Shown in pieces: positions 11,114-21,862 of a stretch of DNA of 64,000 bases. The DNA comes from Ilex aquifolium. Its lineage: Eukaryota > Streptophyta > Magnoliopsida > Aquifoliales > Aquifoliaceae. Location of the stretch: positions 18,314,045 to 18,378,044 of the forward strand of contig OX637404.1 of the NCBI GenBank assembly GCA_951799425.1. The letters are read 5' to 3'. Both the position numbers and the translations under genes were made by a program. Every line of letters starts with the position of its first letter. The stretch's first letter is position 1. The notes under the pieces were generated by a model that was not told the DNA's origin, made no database searches, and was given only the letters and a program-made list of their open reading frames with translations.

Positions 11114-11264
11114 TGTTAATGTATATACGTTTATCTTTGTCCCACATTGGTTAGACTAGAATATTTTCTTATTCTCTTGTAGTATAAATATACCTCATTA
11201 TATATAGAAAGGCACACCAAAACAATATACAATTGATATTTGCTTTTTATTCTTTTCTTTCACA
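11114..11264 (+). repeat. 5' LTR of the copia element (151 bp)
   Basis: Starts TGTTAATG and ends TTCACA, directly followed by the primer-binding site. It is paired with 17007-17159, which has the same ends. Contains a USE-like GTCCCACATTG and a TATAAATA box. Its very short length is typical of some copia lineages. Confidence 0.92.
11139..11190 (+). promoter_or_regulatory. USE-like motif and TATA box in the 5' LTR
   Basis: GTCCCACATTG at 11139-11149 differs by one C-to-T from the plant snRNA USE (RTCCCACATCG). TATAAATA at 11183-11190 follows after exactly 33 nt, the Pol II snRNA spacing. The 3' LTR keeps the perfect motif at the same distance. Confidence 0.55.
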
Positions 11265-11277
11265 TGGTATCAAAGCC
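11265..11277 (+). other. primer-binding site, initiator tRNA-Met type
   Basis: TGGTATCAAAGCC directly abuts the LTR end. The usual copia site TGGTATCAGAGC is complementary to the 3' end of initiator tRNA-Met; here one base differs. Confidence 0.8.
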
Positions 11278-11615
11278 TAGGCTCATGAATCTTTTTAGGC
11301 AAGGATAGTATGTTCTATGGTTGCCCTACAAGGGATCCTCCACATCAGAACTTTTGAGGCTCTTCGTTCTTTCGGTTGTCCTCCGATAACCTCTCTCGCC
11401 CATCCGACGACCTTCCGGCAACCCTTTGGGCCATCCTCGGGCGACCCTCCAGTCATCCTCTGGCGACGTACCAATTTGCCCTCGGCCATCTCTCAGCGAC
11501 CTTCTGGCCATCTTCTAGCAATGTTCTAATCACCTCCAGTCATCCTCTGGCAACATCCCGATCGCCTTCCAACCATCATTCAACATCCTCTGGCGACCTT
11601 TCATTCGTTCACTGA
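11278..11615 (+). repeat. C-rich degenerate repeat in the copia leader
   Basis: Between the primer-binding site and the gag remnant, motifs of the type CCATCCTCTGGCGACCTTC recur imperfectly at least six times. The several overlapping ORFs here, on both strands, come from this composition and are not genes. Most of gag that should lie here is missing. Confidence 0.5.
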
Positions 11616-12130
11616 TTGTCCAAATCCACTATGACACTATCTGATATGCCCCAGTCTCACTACTCATATCGTCACAAGACTAGTCATGTTCTGCTCAACT
11701 ATCCTACCCGAGTTTACAAGTTTTGTCACAAAAAGAGTACAAGACACTATCTGGGTAAATGTCCACAAAATTTGTACCGTAACACACCCAAGAATGACAG
11801 ACCTAACACCAACCAGCAGTACAGATCTAACAATTAGTCCAGTAATAAGTTTCTGCTTGTTTCTCACACTACTGCTTCTACTGTCAATGACTCTTGTCCT
11901 CCAAAGTCTCTTTCTTCGAACTTTAGTGCCAGTGATCTTGCAGCTATCCTCAAACTGGTTCTTTTTGTATCAGTTAATCCATCTTCTACTGTATTGTTTG
12001 TCACTTCAAGTAAATCATCTTGGTTCTTGACTCTACATGCTGTAACCATATGACCCCTAATGGATCATTGTTTCTTCCACACAATCTGCAAGTTCTGTTC
12101 CACCCATTCACACTACAAATGACTCACATA
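11616..12130 (+). pseudogene. gag zinc-knuckle remnant and protease of the copia element
   Basis: At about 11700 the translation KFCHKKSTRHYLGKCP resembles a gag zinc knuckle, with its first Cys and a Gly lost. At about 12020 VLDSTCCNHMTPNGSLF matches the copia protease core, normally DSGAS or DSGAT followed by HMT. The catalytic Asp and Ser stay but Gly became Thr. Frames differ between the two pieces. Only about 430 bp separate the primer-binding site from the zinc knuckle, too short for a full gag, so a deletion is likely. Confidence 0.65.
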
Positions 12131-12410
12131 TGCATGTCAATCACGTTGGACATATCTCTACATCTCATGTGTCACTTTTTCATACTTATCACATACCTAA
12201 TCTTACTCTCAATCTCATATCTGTGCATCACCTTTGTGACCTCGGACGCACTGTATTGTTCTCTTCTACTGGTTTTATTGTCCAAGATCCAAGGATAGGA
12301 CAGACCCTTGTGATCGGTCGTAAGCATGAACGTTTGTTTGAGCTTATTTATCTTCGTCTTCCACAATGACTATTTTCCTCAATCCTTTCTACTGTTGCTG
12401 CTTCCACTTC

Positions 12411-13295
12411 AACCAATTCTTCTTTTAATCTTTGGCATTCCCGTCTGGGTCATGTTTCTTCAAGTCATCTACAGTATTTAATTTTCAGTGGTCAGTTATG
12501 GCATGTTCACAATGAACAGCTTGATTGTTTGTCTTGTAAACTTGCAAAACAATCAACTTTACCTTCTAGTAGCAGTAACTCTTTGTCTTCCGCCCCTTTT
12601 GATTTGGTTTATTCTGATATTTGAGAACCTGCTCCAACTGTCACTATGGGAGGGTCAAAGTACTTTGTCATTTTTATTGATGACTATTCTCGCTTCACTT
12701 GGATTTATCTTTTACAAACTCGATTTCAGTTACCACAATTTATTATAATTTTGCCAAAATAGTCCAAACTCAATTCTCACGATCCATTAAAGTCTTTAGA
12801 TCTGATAATGCCATGAAATATAGAGATACCACTTTCCTTAACTTTCTCAATCAACATGGCATCATTTCTCATCGTTCTTGTCCTGGCACATCTCAACAAA
12901 ATGGACGTGCTGAGCGCAAATATCGTCATATTCTTGATATTGTTCATGCTATTCTCATCTCTTCTTCGTGTCCTGAGCATTTTTGAGGTGAAGTTGTTCT
13001 TATTGTTGTCTATACCATTAATCATATTCTCTCTCCTATTATTGAGAATCAATCTCCATATGAGTGATTGTATGACACTTCTCCTAATTATCACTATCTT
13101 TGAGTCTTTAATTGTGCATGTTCTGTCTTACTCTAACCTCATGAGCGTACCAAGTTGGAACCTCGGGCATGGCTTTGTTGTTTCTTGGGTTATGGGATTG
13201 AACATAAGGGTTATCGTTATTGGGATCCATATTCCAATTGTCTTCATGTTTCTCGACATGTCGTCTTTTGGGAATACAAGATGTTCTCCTCCTTG
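12411..13295 (+). pseudogene. integrase of the copia element
   Basis: The pre-integrase and zinc-binding part reads LWHSRLGHVSSSHLQYL and LDCLSCKLAKQ (His-His-Cys-Cys pattern). The core follows with [17 protein letters not shown], then VFRSDNAMKY and GTSQQNGRAERKYRHI, so Asp, Asp and Glu of the DDE triad are all visible. The C-terminal GKP-like region reads WLCCFLGYGIEHKGYRYWDP at about 13165. The frame shifts near 12700 and again near 12990, so the gene is broken although the catalytic residues survive. Confidence 0.85.
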
Positions 13296-13619
13296 TCTCA
13301 GTTTCAACTTTCGTCTGCCCCTTCTTCTCTTCTTTTTACTGATCCATATATGGATCTATGTCTTGATGACTCATATCAAGACTCATCTGAGTTCCTATAT
13401 ATGGACCATCCAACACATCCAGACTCATCTAAGCTCCCATCTATGGACCATGCAGAGGCTTCTGTCCTATCTCCTGATTCTGATCCTACTTCTGCCCTAA
13501 TTCATACTAATAGTGATCATGCCTCAACTCCTGAACCTTCTATACTAATTCCTAGTGATACTCATTCTCCTACTCATCAGCAGCGTCATTCCACTCGGGT
13601 AAGGAACATTCTTTTTCGT

Positions 13620-15141
13620 TTGCATGACTATCATTGTTTCTCCACTATTCTATTTCATCATGAGCCTCACTCTTATTGCAAGGCTAGCTCTGACCCTCAT
13701 TGGCAACAAGCAATGGAAGATGAACTATAGGTACTAGCTAACACACATACTTGGGATTCGGTTAATCTTCCTCCTAACCAAAAGTATATTAGTTGTAAAT
13801 GGGTTTATAAGATCAAGACTCGCTCTGATGGTTCCATTAAGCATTACAAGGCTCGTCTAGTGGCTAAGGATATTACACAAGAGTATGATATTGATTATGA
13901 GGAGACTTTTGTTCTTGTTGCTCGTTCACTTCAATTCGAAGCCTACTAGCTGTTGCTGCGACTCGCTAGTAGAAATTATATCAAATGGATGTCAAAAATG
14001 TATTTTCTCAAAGGTGATCTTACTAAGGAAGTCTACATGCAACCTCCTCCTGGTTATCCTCATTTACCACATCAAATTTGTCAACTCCGTCGTGCACTAT
14101 ATGGCCTCAAACAAGCCCCTAGAGCCTAGATTGCAAAGTTTAGTGGTATTATTGGAAATTTTGGTTTCTCTTCCAGCCCTTATGATTCGTCTCTCTTTGT
14201 TCGTAAGTCTAAGCGTGACACTACTTTACTACTTCTCTATATAGATGATATGATTATCACTGGGATGATGTTTCTGGTATTTCTGATCTCAAACATTTTC
14301 TCCACACACATTTTGAGATGAAGGATCTTGATTCTCTCAACTACTTCTTGGGTCTTGAGATCTCGTCTGACTCCGGTAGGTATTATCTCTTTCAGGCCAA
14401 GTATGCCTCTAATCTTCTTAGTCATATTGGACTCACTGATTGCAAGACTATACCTACCCCATTAGAGCAAAATGTTCGACTTACTCCCTTGGATGACACA
14501 CCTCTCCATGATGCCACTTTTTATCCCTAGTTGGTAGGTAGTCTTGTATAGCTCACGTTACTCACATGGTTATAACATATGTTGTTCATCTTGTCAGCCA
14601 ATTTTTTTGATTGCCCCTCGTTGTACTCATTATACTGTTGTTCTTGATATTCTACGATATATTAAGGGTACTATATTTCATCGTCTTCATTAGTCTACTC
14701 ATTCAACTCTTGAGCTACGTGTCTATTCTGATGTTGATTGGGTAGGAGATCCTACTGATCGTTGTTCTGTCACTGGTTACTGTTTTTTTTTTGGGAGATT
14801 CTCTCATCTCATGGCACAATAAGAAACAGTCTGTTATCTCTTGATCTAGTACTGAGGCTGAGTATTGAGCATTTGCTGATACTACTTCCAAGCTCCTTTG
14901 GTTTCGTTGGCTTCTACAGTATATGAGTGTTCCTCACCAGTCTAGTACTCCTCTTTATTGTAACAACTGCAGTGCTATTCAGATTGCTCACAATGATGTC
15001 TTTCATGAGCGCACAAAACACATTAAGATCGATTGTCATTTTGTGCGTCATCACCTACAGAAGGGTAATCTTCATCTTTTTTCAGTTACTTCGACTAATT
15101 AACTGGCTAATATCTTCACGAAGGCTCATCCACCTGGTTGC
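13620..15141 (+). pseudogene. reverse transcriptase and RNase H of the copia element, split by a solo LTR
   Basis: RT can be read with frame changes. Pieces are HWQQAMEDEL (13700), [20 protein letters not shown] then [39 protein letters not shown] then GLKQAPRA, and the active-site box LYIDDMIIT at about 14238. RNase H pieces follow: YSDVDWVGDPTDRCSVTGYC (14720), SSTEAEY-like (14850) and HERTKHIKIDCHFVRHHLQK (15005). It ends at IFTKAHPPG (15139), where the solo LTR is inserted. The last codons continue at 16938-16990 as HDLVCKLQLASSISP. YxDD is intact, but stops and frameshifts are many. Confidence 0.88.
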
Positions 15142-15321
15142 TTATTAGTAGTTAAAAATAGCATATTACTATGCCTTTTTAAGACTAATTATACTTTGAT
15201 GGAGTTTAAATGATAACATTTCAGGACATAAATTGTACAAGGGTCTAAAGGCAATGAATATCAAACTTTCATGCAACACCAGCATGTTCTGGAAGAAAAT
15301 TAGAGAAGCTTGAAACAAGGC

Positions 15322-15640
15322 ATGAACGTTCGAATGTCAATCCACGTTCGAACGTTCTCCTGAATTATTGAAGACCAGACTGCTGAAGTGCTGATACATG
15401 GCGTGTTGCAGCTAGGAAGGAAAACACAGAGGCACTTGAGTGCCACGTTCAAACGCCAATCCACGTTCGAACGTTGTTCTAAATTATTGAGGACCAGACT
15501 GCTGAGTGCAAAAGGAAATGGTGCATGGTGTGTGGAAGTTTCTCTCACAGAAGAACACATGCCACTTGAGTAAAAGGTTCAAACTCCATCTGGCGTTCGA
15601 ACGCCCATCAAGCAAAGACAGGAGACAATGTTTGAACGTT
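15322..15640. repeat. tandem repeat of about 120-130 bp carrying CGTTCGAACG palindromes
   Basis: Two and a half units are visible, each with the palindrome CGTTCGAACG or a variant, then AATTATTGA(A/G)GACCAGACTGCTGA and CACTTGAGT. Palindrome copies lie near 15327, 15350, 15445, 15465, 15595 and 15630. GAACGTTC within them fits GAAnnTTC. The array lies in the U3 part, upstream of the TATA box at 15755. Confidence 0.75.
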
Positions 15641-15754
15641 GTCCCCAGACAAGCTGCAGAGTGGTTGATTTCCTATCTGGACCTTGGGGCATTCGTTTGG
15701 ACTCTGAAGACCTTGCACTATTCCTTCACACTCCCTTGTCCCCTCCTCCTTGCC

Positions 15755-15778
15755 TATAAATACTCCCATTGTGGGAGC
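15755..15778 (+). promoter_or_regulatory. TATA box of the solo LTR with a small downstream hairpin
   Basis: TATAAATA at 15755-15762 is followed at once by CTCCCATTGTGGGAG, a 6-bp stem with a 3-nt loop. The position in the middle of the LTR, after the palindrome array, fits a U3/R promoter. Confidence 0.5.
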
Positions 15779-16992
15779 TTCAAGGGACTGAGACTAGAGA
15801 CTTACATTTACATAGAAAGTTAGAACTAGTTGTAGAGTTAGACTTAGATTTACATTTACTTGCATAGAGGAAGATATATCATCTTTTGGTTGAGGTGAAA
15901 ACCCTCCAAAAGTGACTAGCTTTCTTCTACTTTCATTATTAGTTTCATTTGCTTCCATTGTTTGAGCTTCCTTCTTCTCTTAGAGGAGTGAAACTCTTCC
16001 ACTTTTCTAGAGGTTTACCAAAACCGTGAAGGGTGGAACATGATTCACTCATTCTTCATTGAAGATTGGCTCCTTGTGTAGTGTGTTTTACCTTGTAACT
16101 CCTCTACTTGGAGGGATGAGCATCACTCACTTTTCTAGCTTTACAAAAGCTATGAAGAGTGAGTAGTTTCTCATTCACTCTTTAGTGAGAGGTGATGGCC
16201 ATGTATAAATCATCCGGAAGTTATATTTGTGCATTTCGTTTATGCTTAATGCTTTATATTTCACTTGTTTATTGAATGATTGAATAAATCTAGCAAAGCT
16301 AAGGTACTTTGTATAACTGTGAGTATTTTTTATGACACAGATGACTCTTGACATAGAAAGACTCATTGGTTCAAGGCAAGTACCCTGGCTAGATCTTCAT
16401 GACTACATTTCAATCTTCACCATTATTGTGCTTCATTTAAAGAATGGAATACTAATGCCATGGTTGGATGTCTTGTAGAAACACTTGCTTGTTTGTCGAC
16501 GGGTTGAGTCTCGGTACAGACAATTCTTATAAACTTCTACAAAGACATTGGAACCATGCTATTAATTCTCACAATCCATCTTTATCTTCCGATTAACTTC
16601 ATGTTGACACGGTGGTTAATTGAGTTCCCAAGCACAAGTATAATAAACCAGATGGTTAACTACATGTTCAGATTCTCGAACTAAAGGGTGACTTTTACAT
16701 TTGAGAACTTATTATATTTTGTCTAGAAAATCCCCTTGGAAAGAATCTTAGATTCTGTCCAGAAAACCCCTAAACATCACAACTTTAAATCTCAAGGGTT
16801 TCAGTCACGACGGTCTCTATCACTGCTTACTTCGAAACACCAACATTAGATCCCTGTAGATTCGACTCCGGACTTAATCGGATTATTATTATAACTTGAT
16901 CGCCTGCACTTGGGTATACACATTTTGGATCAAGTCAGTTGCCACCATGATTTGGTTTGCAAACTCCAATTGGCATCTTCGATCTCACCTTA

Positions 16993-17006
16993 AGTTTGAG
17001 GGGGGA
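16993..17006 (+). other. polypurine tract of the copia element
   Basis: AGTTTGAGGGGGGA directly before the 3' LTR start (17007), as expected for plus-strand priming. Confidence 0.85.
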
Positions 17007-17159
17007 TGTTAATGTATATATGTTTATATTTGTCCCACATCGGTTAGACTATGATACTTTCTTATTCTTTTGTAGTATAAATACATCTCCTTATTTATAT
17101 GGAAAGGCACACCAAAGCAATATATAATTGATGTTTGCTTTCTAATCTTTTTTTTCACA
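17007..17159 (+). repeat. 3' LTR of the copia element (153 bp)
   Basis: Starts TGTTAATG and ends TTTCACA; the partner is 11114-11264. Substitutions plus a 2-bp indel distinguish the two copies. Followed by GATCA, the TSD copy. Confidence 0.92.
17032..17083 (+). promoter_or_regulatory. perfect snRNA-type USE and TATA box in the 3' LTR
   Basis: GTCCCACATCG (17032-17042) matches RTCCCACATCG fully. TATAAATA is at 17076-17083 after 33 nt, identical to the 5' LTR spacing although other LTR positions have drifted. Confidence 0.6.
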
Positions 17160-19371
17160 GATCAAATTACTATCACTATAACCAATCAAACTAGAAGAAT
17201 TTTACAAGAATGAAACTATTCAATAGGGAGAGGGTTGATTATTAAAAGGCCAAACTTTTAACATTGGGCTAAGTTGAGAAAAGAAAGAGTATATAGACCT
17301 TTCTCCTCATTAAACGACAAGTTGGCAGGCAGCCTCTGTGAATGCCATGTGGCTTTTATTTTTCATAGCGTTTAGACACTGCTATGCTAGCCTAGTTAGA
17401 TTTATTCCCGATAGGTATAACGGGTACGGTCAGGGGCCTCATGATTCCACCAATGAAGACTTATTGAGGTGGTCTCTGGACATTCTTCTTTGCCTCCACC
17501 TCTTTTTTTTTCCCAGCAAAAAAAAAAATTCATATCAATTCTAGAGGAACTTAATTAGGAACCGAATTCATTGGAGTCTAGGCTAATTGAGAGTTTCAAT
17601 GAAAAACTCACTTTTAATCTGTAATTGATTATATCCCTAGGTCCCCGGCATGTGTACAAATAGTATTTTTTTAATTTTTCTTGCTTTTTTTCTTCTTAGT
17701 ATGGAATTGATAAAGGCTAATTTCTTTCGAGAGCCAAAATTCAAATTTAACTTTTTGACTTACTAATACGGTAGTTGACATAATTCAATAGTACTGTTAT
17801 TGCCATTACAGCTGCTGGACTTATTCATTAACACAATGTCACTTGATAATCTTAAGTCAAACTATTAAATTTGATAAATTAACTAAAGAACATCGAGGGC
17901 ATGAAAATCTTATGCCTTAAGAAGAAAAAAAAAAAACGACGTGATCATAATTCAATCAAGTTACTCCATAAAAGTGATGCCGAGTTTGAATCCAAAGAAA
18001 ATCATTAAGAAAACATGTAATTTAGATTTATATAAAATACCACTTCCCATAAATCTCGACAATTTTTTTATAAGAAAATATAGGCAGTGAACATGAAGAT
18101 AAATGTATATCTTGAGAGAGCATATATCTAAGAAAATCATCCACTAAATCAATTATTGAAACCATAACATCATCCAACCACAACAAAAATCTCATAAATC
18201 ATCTAAACATCCTTCAAACTTGTTTTAGGTTTTACAAACCAAAAATCTCTAATGACAGAACTGTAGAAGTAAAACTAATACTATGAAAATATAAAATTAA
18301 ACATAGTCTAAAACCTCTCTCCCGGCTCGTCAAAAGATAAAAAAAACTAATTCTAGAAGATAACCTTAACCCCTTGTAGATAATCCTCAGTTATCTCCCT
18401 AGTCTCCTGCTTAGTTTCTGAAAAATGGTAAATATGAATGAGCTATACTAGTCCAGTAGAATAATGTTTCTCAAACTTTACCAAGATTTTGAAAAATAAT
18501 ACATATATTAACATTTGATAAGTGTACATAATAATATGATACATGCATATTCAAAAGCCTGGTTGTGCAAGAGAAATTATAAACATGCATGTATTATCAA
18601 AACTATAATACTGCACAAGTACAATAATCATAAATCTGAAAGTTCTAGAATGAAATGTATATCAACAAGGACAATAAATAAATCACCAGTCCATTCATGG
18701 ACCCTTCTTGGGGAATCTTTGGGGTCTCGCACCCTAGGGAACATGCTACCCTACTTACTTTTCTAGGAATCTAATATGGAAAATATGTAGCCACATAGAC
18801 AACCACAACATCTAATACTATTAATCAAAGTCTCTCAAGGATTTGTAGGAATTCTATGCATCCTTACAATGACCACAATGTCTACAAATCCAATCAAAAT
18901 ACCTATAGAAATTATGTGTCTTCTCACAAGGACCACGACGTCTACAAACCCACCACTATTGGCACAATGCATCCAAGTTTTCAGATCAAGCCAATAACAA
19001 TTACAACTTATAATCCACAGCATTTTATGTGATATCATAACAATATAAACCATACAAATTCTCAATATACATTTTGAAATCATACCCATAACCCATACAA
19101 TTATAACATGTGCAAAGAAAATATGGTCACCAACAAAACCCTAATTTCTTTCCCATTACTAATGTAATTGACATATCACAATTTCATAATAAGAATCCAA
19201 CGATCATGATTTTGTCATCCACCTCACTAATTCTATTTTTGCATTGAAATTTGCACAATGGGAAGATCAAAGTTTAATTACATGATGCAAATCAGGCGAT
19301 CATGATAGACTTAATGTGAACTAATGTTTGAAATTCAGTCCAACTTAAATATCCACACACCATATGTTGTT
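17160..19371. other. intergenic, nothing recognised
   Basis: AT-rich sequence without convincing genes. At about 18835-18955 a stretch of roughly 70 bp is repeated once imperfectly (ACAATGACCACAATGTCTAC and ACAAGGACCACGACGTCTAC). ORFs such as 17338-17544 and 18835-19089 have no recognisable content. Confidence 0.5.
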
Positions 19372-19575
19372 CGAGATAGGCCTCGACAAGGGGTCACGCC
19401 GGGCCAGCCCAGTCCATGATTAGTCCACGGGTCGAGGTGGACTCGCCCGTGAAAAAAAATTAAGGCCCAAGGCCCGCCCGTGAGTTGGCCTATTGGGCCA
19501 AAAAGGAGCTAAATATGGACTGGGCATTATGGGCCACTTTTTGGGCCTAAAACGGGTTTTTTGTGAAAAAAATAC
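19372..19575. repeat. GGGCC-rich mobile-element remnant
   Basis: A GC-rich block in AT-rich surroundings with many GGGCC, GGCCCA and CGGGTC motifs. Such blocks are typical subterminal regions of plant MITE-like elements. No partner end was found nearby, so extent and class are open. Confidence 0.3.
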
Positions 19576-20656
19576 TTTTTATATAAAAATTTAAAAAGAC
19601 ATCAATTCATAAAGTTGGATATGAAAAAAAAATTAAAAAAATTATTCGTATAATTGAATTTAACAAATATTCATCAATAGTTATAATGTTACATTGATTG
19701 ATGGGTGAGACTATTTTACATTACTACTAATTGAGTACATCCCAACTAGATTAACACCTACACAATTGTCAATCATTTTCAAGTCTCAACCCTTTAAAAG
19801 TTACACATCAAATATCAAATCAGAAAAACAATTATGAAATATAATTTAGTGAAAATTGGGGTTCAGTCCTATTTATGGGACTTTTAATGAGTTTAGTCTG
19901 TCACTCAAACTTATTTGAGGATAAGTCATATTTTAATCTTACTAATAAATAATTAAATCAACAATTTTTTAATAAATCCAAAATACCCTAAGATAAATCC
20001 TATTTTAATCTTACAATTTTTTAAATTAATTTCCTATCTTTGGAAATTGCTACCCTTTAATTCAATTTCAATGTCAATGAAGATATGCCAATAAAATTTC
20101 TATCATATATTTAAAATTCAAATTTAAAGAATCCAATTGGACTATTCTCTCTCTCTCTTGACAGACTGCCAGCGAAAAAAGAAAGAAGTTTAAGAGGCTT
20201 TCTTCAAAAAACTAACGTCAAATGGATTTTTCATCCATGGCAGAACCAGTACCCTCTTCTTTTCTTTTCCTTCTCATTCTTCTATTCTTCTCTTTTGATC
20301 CATACATTCTCTTCTTCAACATTCCCAGTTCACTAACTATTTATATCGGGTAAATTGCACAAATAGTCTATGAGGTTTGTCACTTATCGCACTTTGATCC
20401 TTAAAATTTTAATTTCGTCAATTTTATCCCCAAAATTCAAACATTGAGCCAATCCAGTCCTTGGCACTAACTGACATTAGAAAAATTTATGGAAAATGCC
20501 ATGTAAAGGTCACGTGCAGATTTTTAAGGGCATTTTTGGTATTTTACAAAAAAATCTTATGGCAAAAATGTCAAACAAAAAACCAACACCATTCTCCCAT
20601 TTTCCCCTCAGATCCTTCAACCCAACTCATAGAAACCTCACCCAAATCAGCTGCCC
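19576..20656. other. intergenic, mostly unrecognised
   Basis: AT-rich. From about 20345 the text GGTAAATTGCACAAATAGTC and CTTTGATCCTTAAAATTTTA resembles widespread plant repeat ends, but no matching second end is seen. No gene. Confidence 0.4.
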
Positions 20657-20910
20657 TTAGAGCATCTCCAACTATGACTCAAATTTAGACTCAAATTTGA
20701 GTCTAAATTTTGAGTAAAAAACTTGATTTGGTATAGAATACTTCAATGGGCAAACTCAAATATCTACTCAAATCTTTTAAAAAATTTCCTTATTATCCCA
20801 AAACTCATTTTTTTTTTGTGTCATTCAAATCATAATATTTGATAAAATAAATGAAACTTTCATCTCTCCACAAATGAATAATTCAAAAAAAAATTAAATA
20901 TGTATACAAC

Positions 20911-21381
20911 CAATGTTATCAGAACCGGACCGGCCATCGAACCGGCAAAGGGACCGGGTCAATGGTTCACTGGTTCAACCGTTGGGTCAACTGGTCGGAC
21001 CGGTCATATAATATAATATATATATATATTATAAAATATTATAATTTAATTAAAAAATATAAAATATACAACACCTGTACAAAATATACAACACCACCAT
21101 CCACCAACTAGAGCCAATATATGAACAGAAAAATAAAATATGTTCATTTGTTCATTTTTATCACAACCAAAAAATTACACGAATCAAAAAATTACAATCA
21201 AGAAACAAACGCCAAAATAGTGGCTTTAATTCAGCAAGACAAACAATATGGACAAACTCTCCTTCAGCAACCCAGTCAACAACAGAAAGCTTCAGCTACC
21301 AGTCAACCAACAGAAAGCTTCAGCTACCACCCAAAAATAAAATATGTAACCCACCATATTCGAAAGTGGGCAGTCTGCGTG

Positions 21382-21419
<38 letters not shown>

Positions 21420-21862
21420 ACTGACCATCTGAGTTGTAGGTGGCTGACCACTGAGCTGAACGCCATTGATTTAAGGCAAAGAGTAGTCGCCTGAGTGACG
21501 AAGAACAGCGGTGAGACGAAGAGCAGCCGCCTGAGGTCGCCTGAGCACTGACCGTTGCCTCCCTGGTGAGACGAAGAGCACTAGTCTGCCTCACTCTAGT
21601 TCTCTACCTTATGCGATTTAGGGCAAAATGAAAATAGCCCAAATTAAAAACAGCAGCCAGCAGGTTCAAATTCCATTTTCTTCAAACCGGTCCGGTTTTT
21701 AAAAACCATCCGGTTCACGGTTTTCGTCAAAAATCGGCCGGTCCGGAGGTTTTTACCCGGTTCCCTTCCTTATGCGGTTTAACTAGTCAACCGGACCGGC
21801 TGGGGTCCCGAGTCACGGTTGAACCGGTCCGACCGGCCGGTCCGGTCCGGTTCTGATAACAC
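20911..21862. mobile_element. Mutator-like element nested in the Harbinger-type element
   Basis: Flanked by TGTATACAAC on both sides (20901-20910 and 21863-21872), a perfect 10-bp TSD. Inverted termini share TGTTATCAGAACCGGACCGG. Subterminal regions on both sides are rich in GGTTCA, CCGG and GACCGG. The middle holds AT and GA microsatellites. The GA tract at 21385-21416 and its neighbours give only spurious ORFs. Confidence 0.85.
21385..21416. repeat. (GA)n microsatellite
   Basis: Sixteen uninterrupted GA dinucleotides inside the nested Mutator-like element. Confidence 0.95.

Larger units (their letters stand above)
15142..16937 (+). mobile_element. gypsy-type solo LTR nested in the copia RNase H
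   Basis: The 1796-bp block is flanked by the 5-bp direct repeat GTTGC (15137-15141 and 16938-16942) and has no coding content. Its right end, with CCCTGTAGATTCGACTCC and then GGATTATTATTATAACTTG, then ATCAAGTCA, looks like the U5 end of Athila-like LTRs. TATAAATA is at 15755. Its left end reads TTATTAG where TG would be expected, so the first bases have changed. Strand follows the TATA box and the U5-like end. Nested insertion makes it younger than the copia element. Confidence 0.75.
11114..17159 (+). mobile_element. Ty1/copia retrotransposon with both LTRs, decayed, with nested solo LTR
   Basis: 5' LTR (11114-11264), primer-binding site, gag remnant, protease, integrase, RT and RNase H follow in copia order (integrase before RT). 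A polypurine tract and 3' LTR (17007-17159) follow. The flanks GATAA (11109-11113) and GATCA (17160-17164) form a 5-bp TSD with one mismatch. The two LTRs differ at roughly one position in ten by eye, and all domains have stops, so the insertion is old. A 1796-bp gypsy solo LTR sits in the RNase H end. Confidence 0.9.

Noticed and set aside
11295-11615. Overlapping ORFs on both strands in the copia leader
   Set aside because: They arise from a C-rich degenerate repeat (CCATCCTCTGGCGACC-like); no gag or other domain in them.
15322-15640. Pol III B-box-like sequence GTTCGAACG (tRNA or SINE)
   Set aside because: The last base of the B-box consensus is not matched, no A box at suitable distance, and the motif is part of a palindrome array.
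17338-17544. 68-codon ORF with a hydrophobic start
   Set aside because: No homology recognised, ends in a poly-T/poly-A stretch, and neighbours are non-coding.
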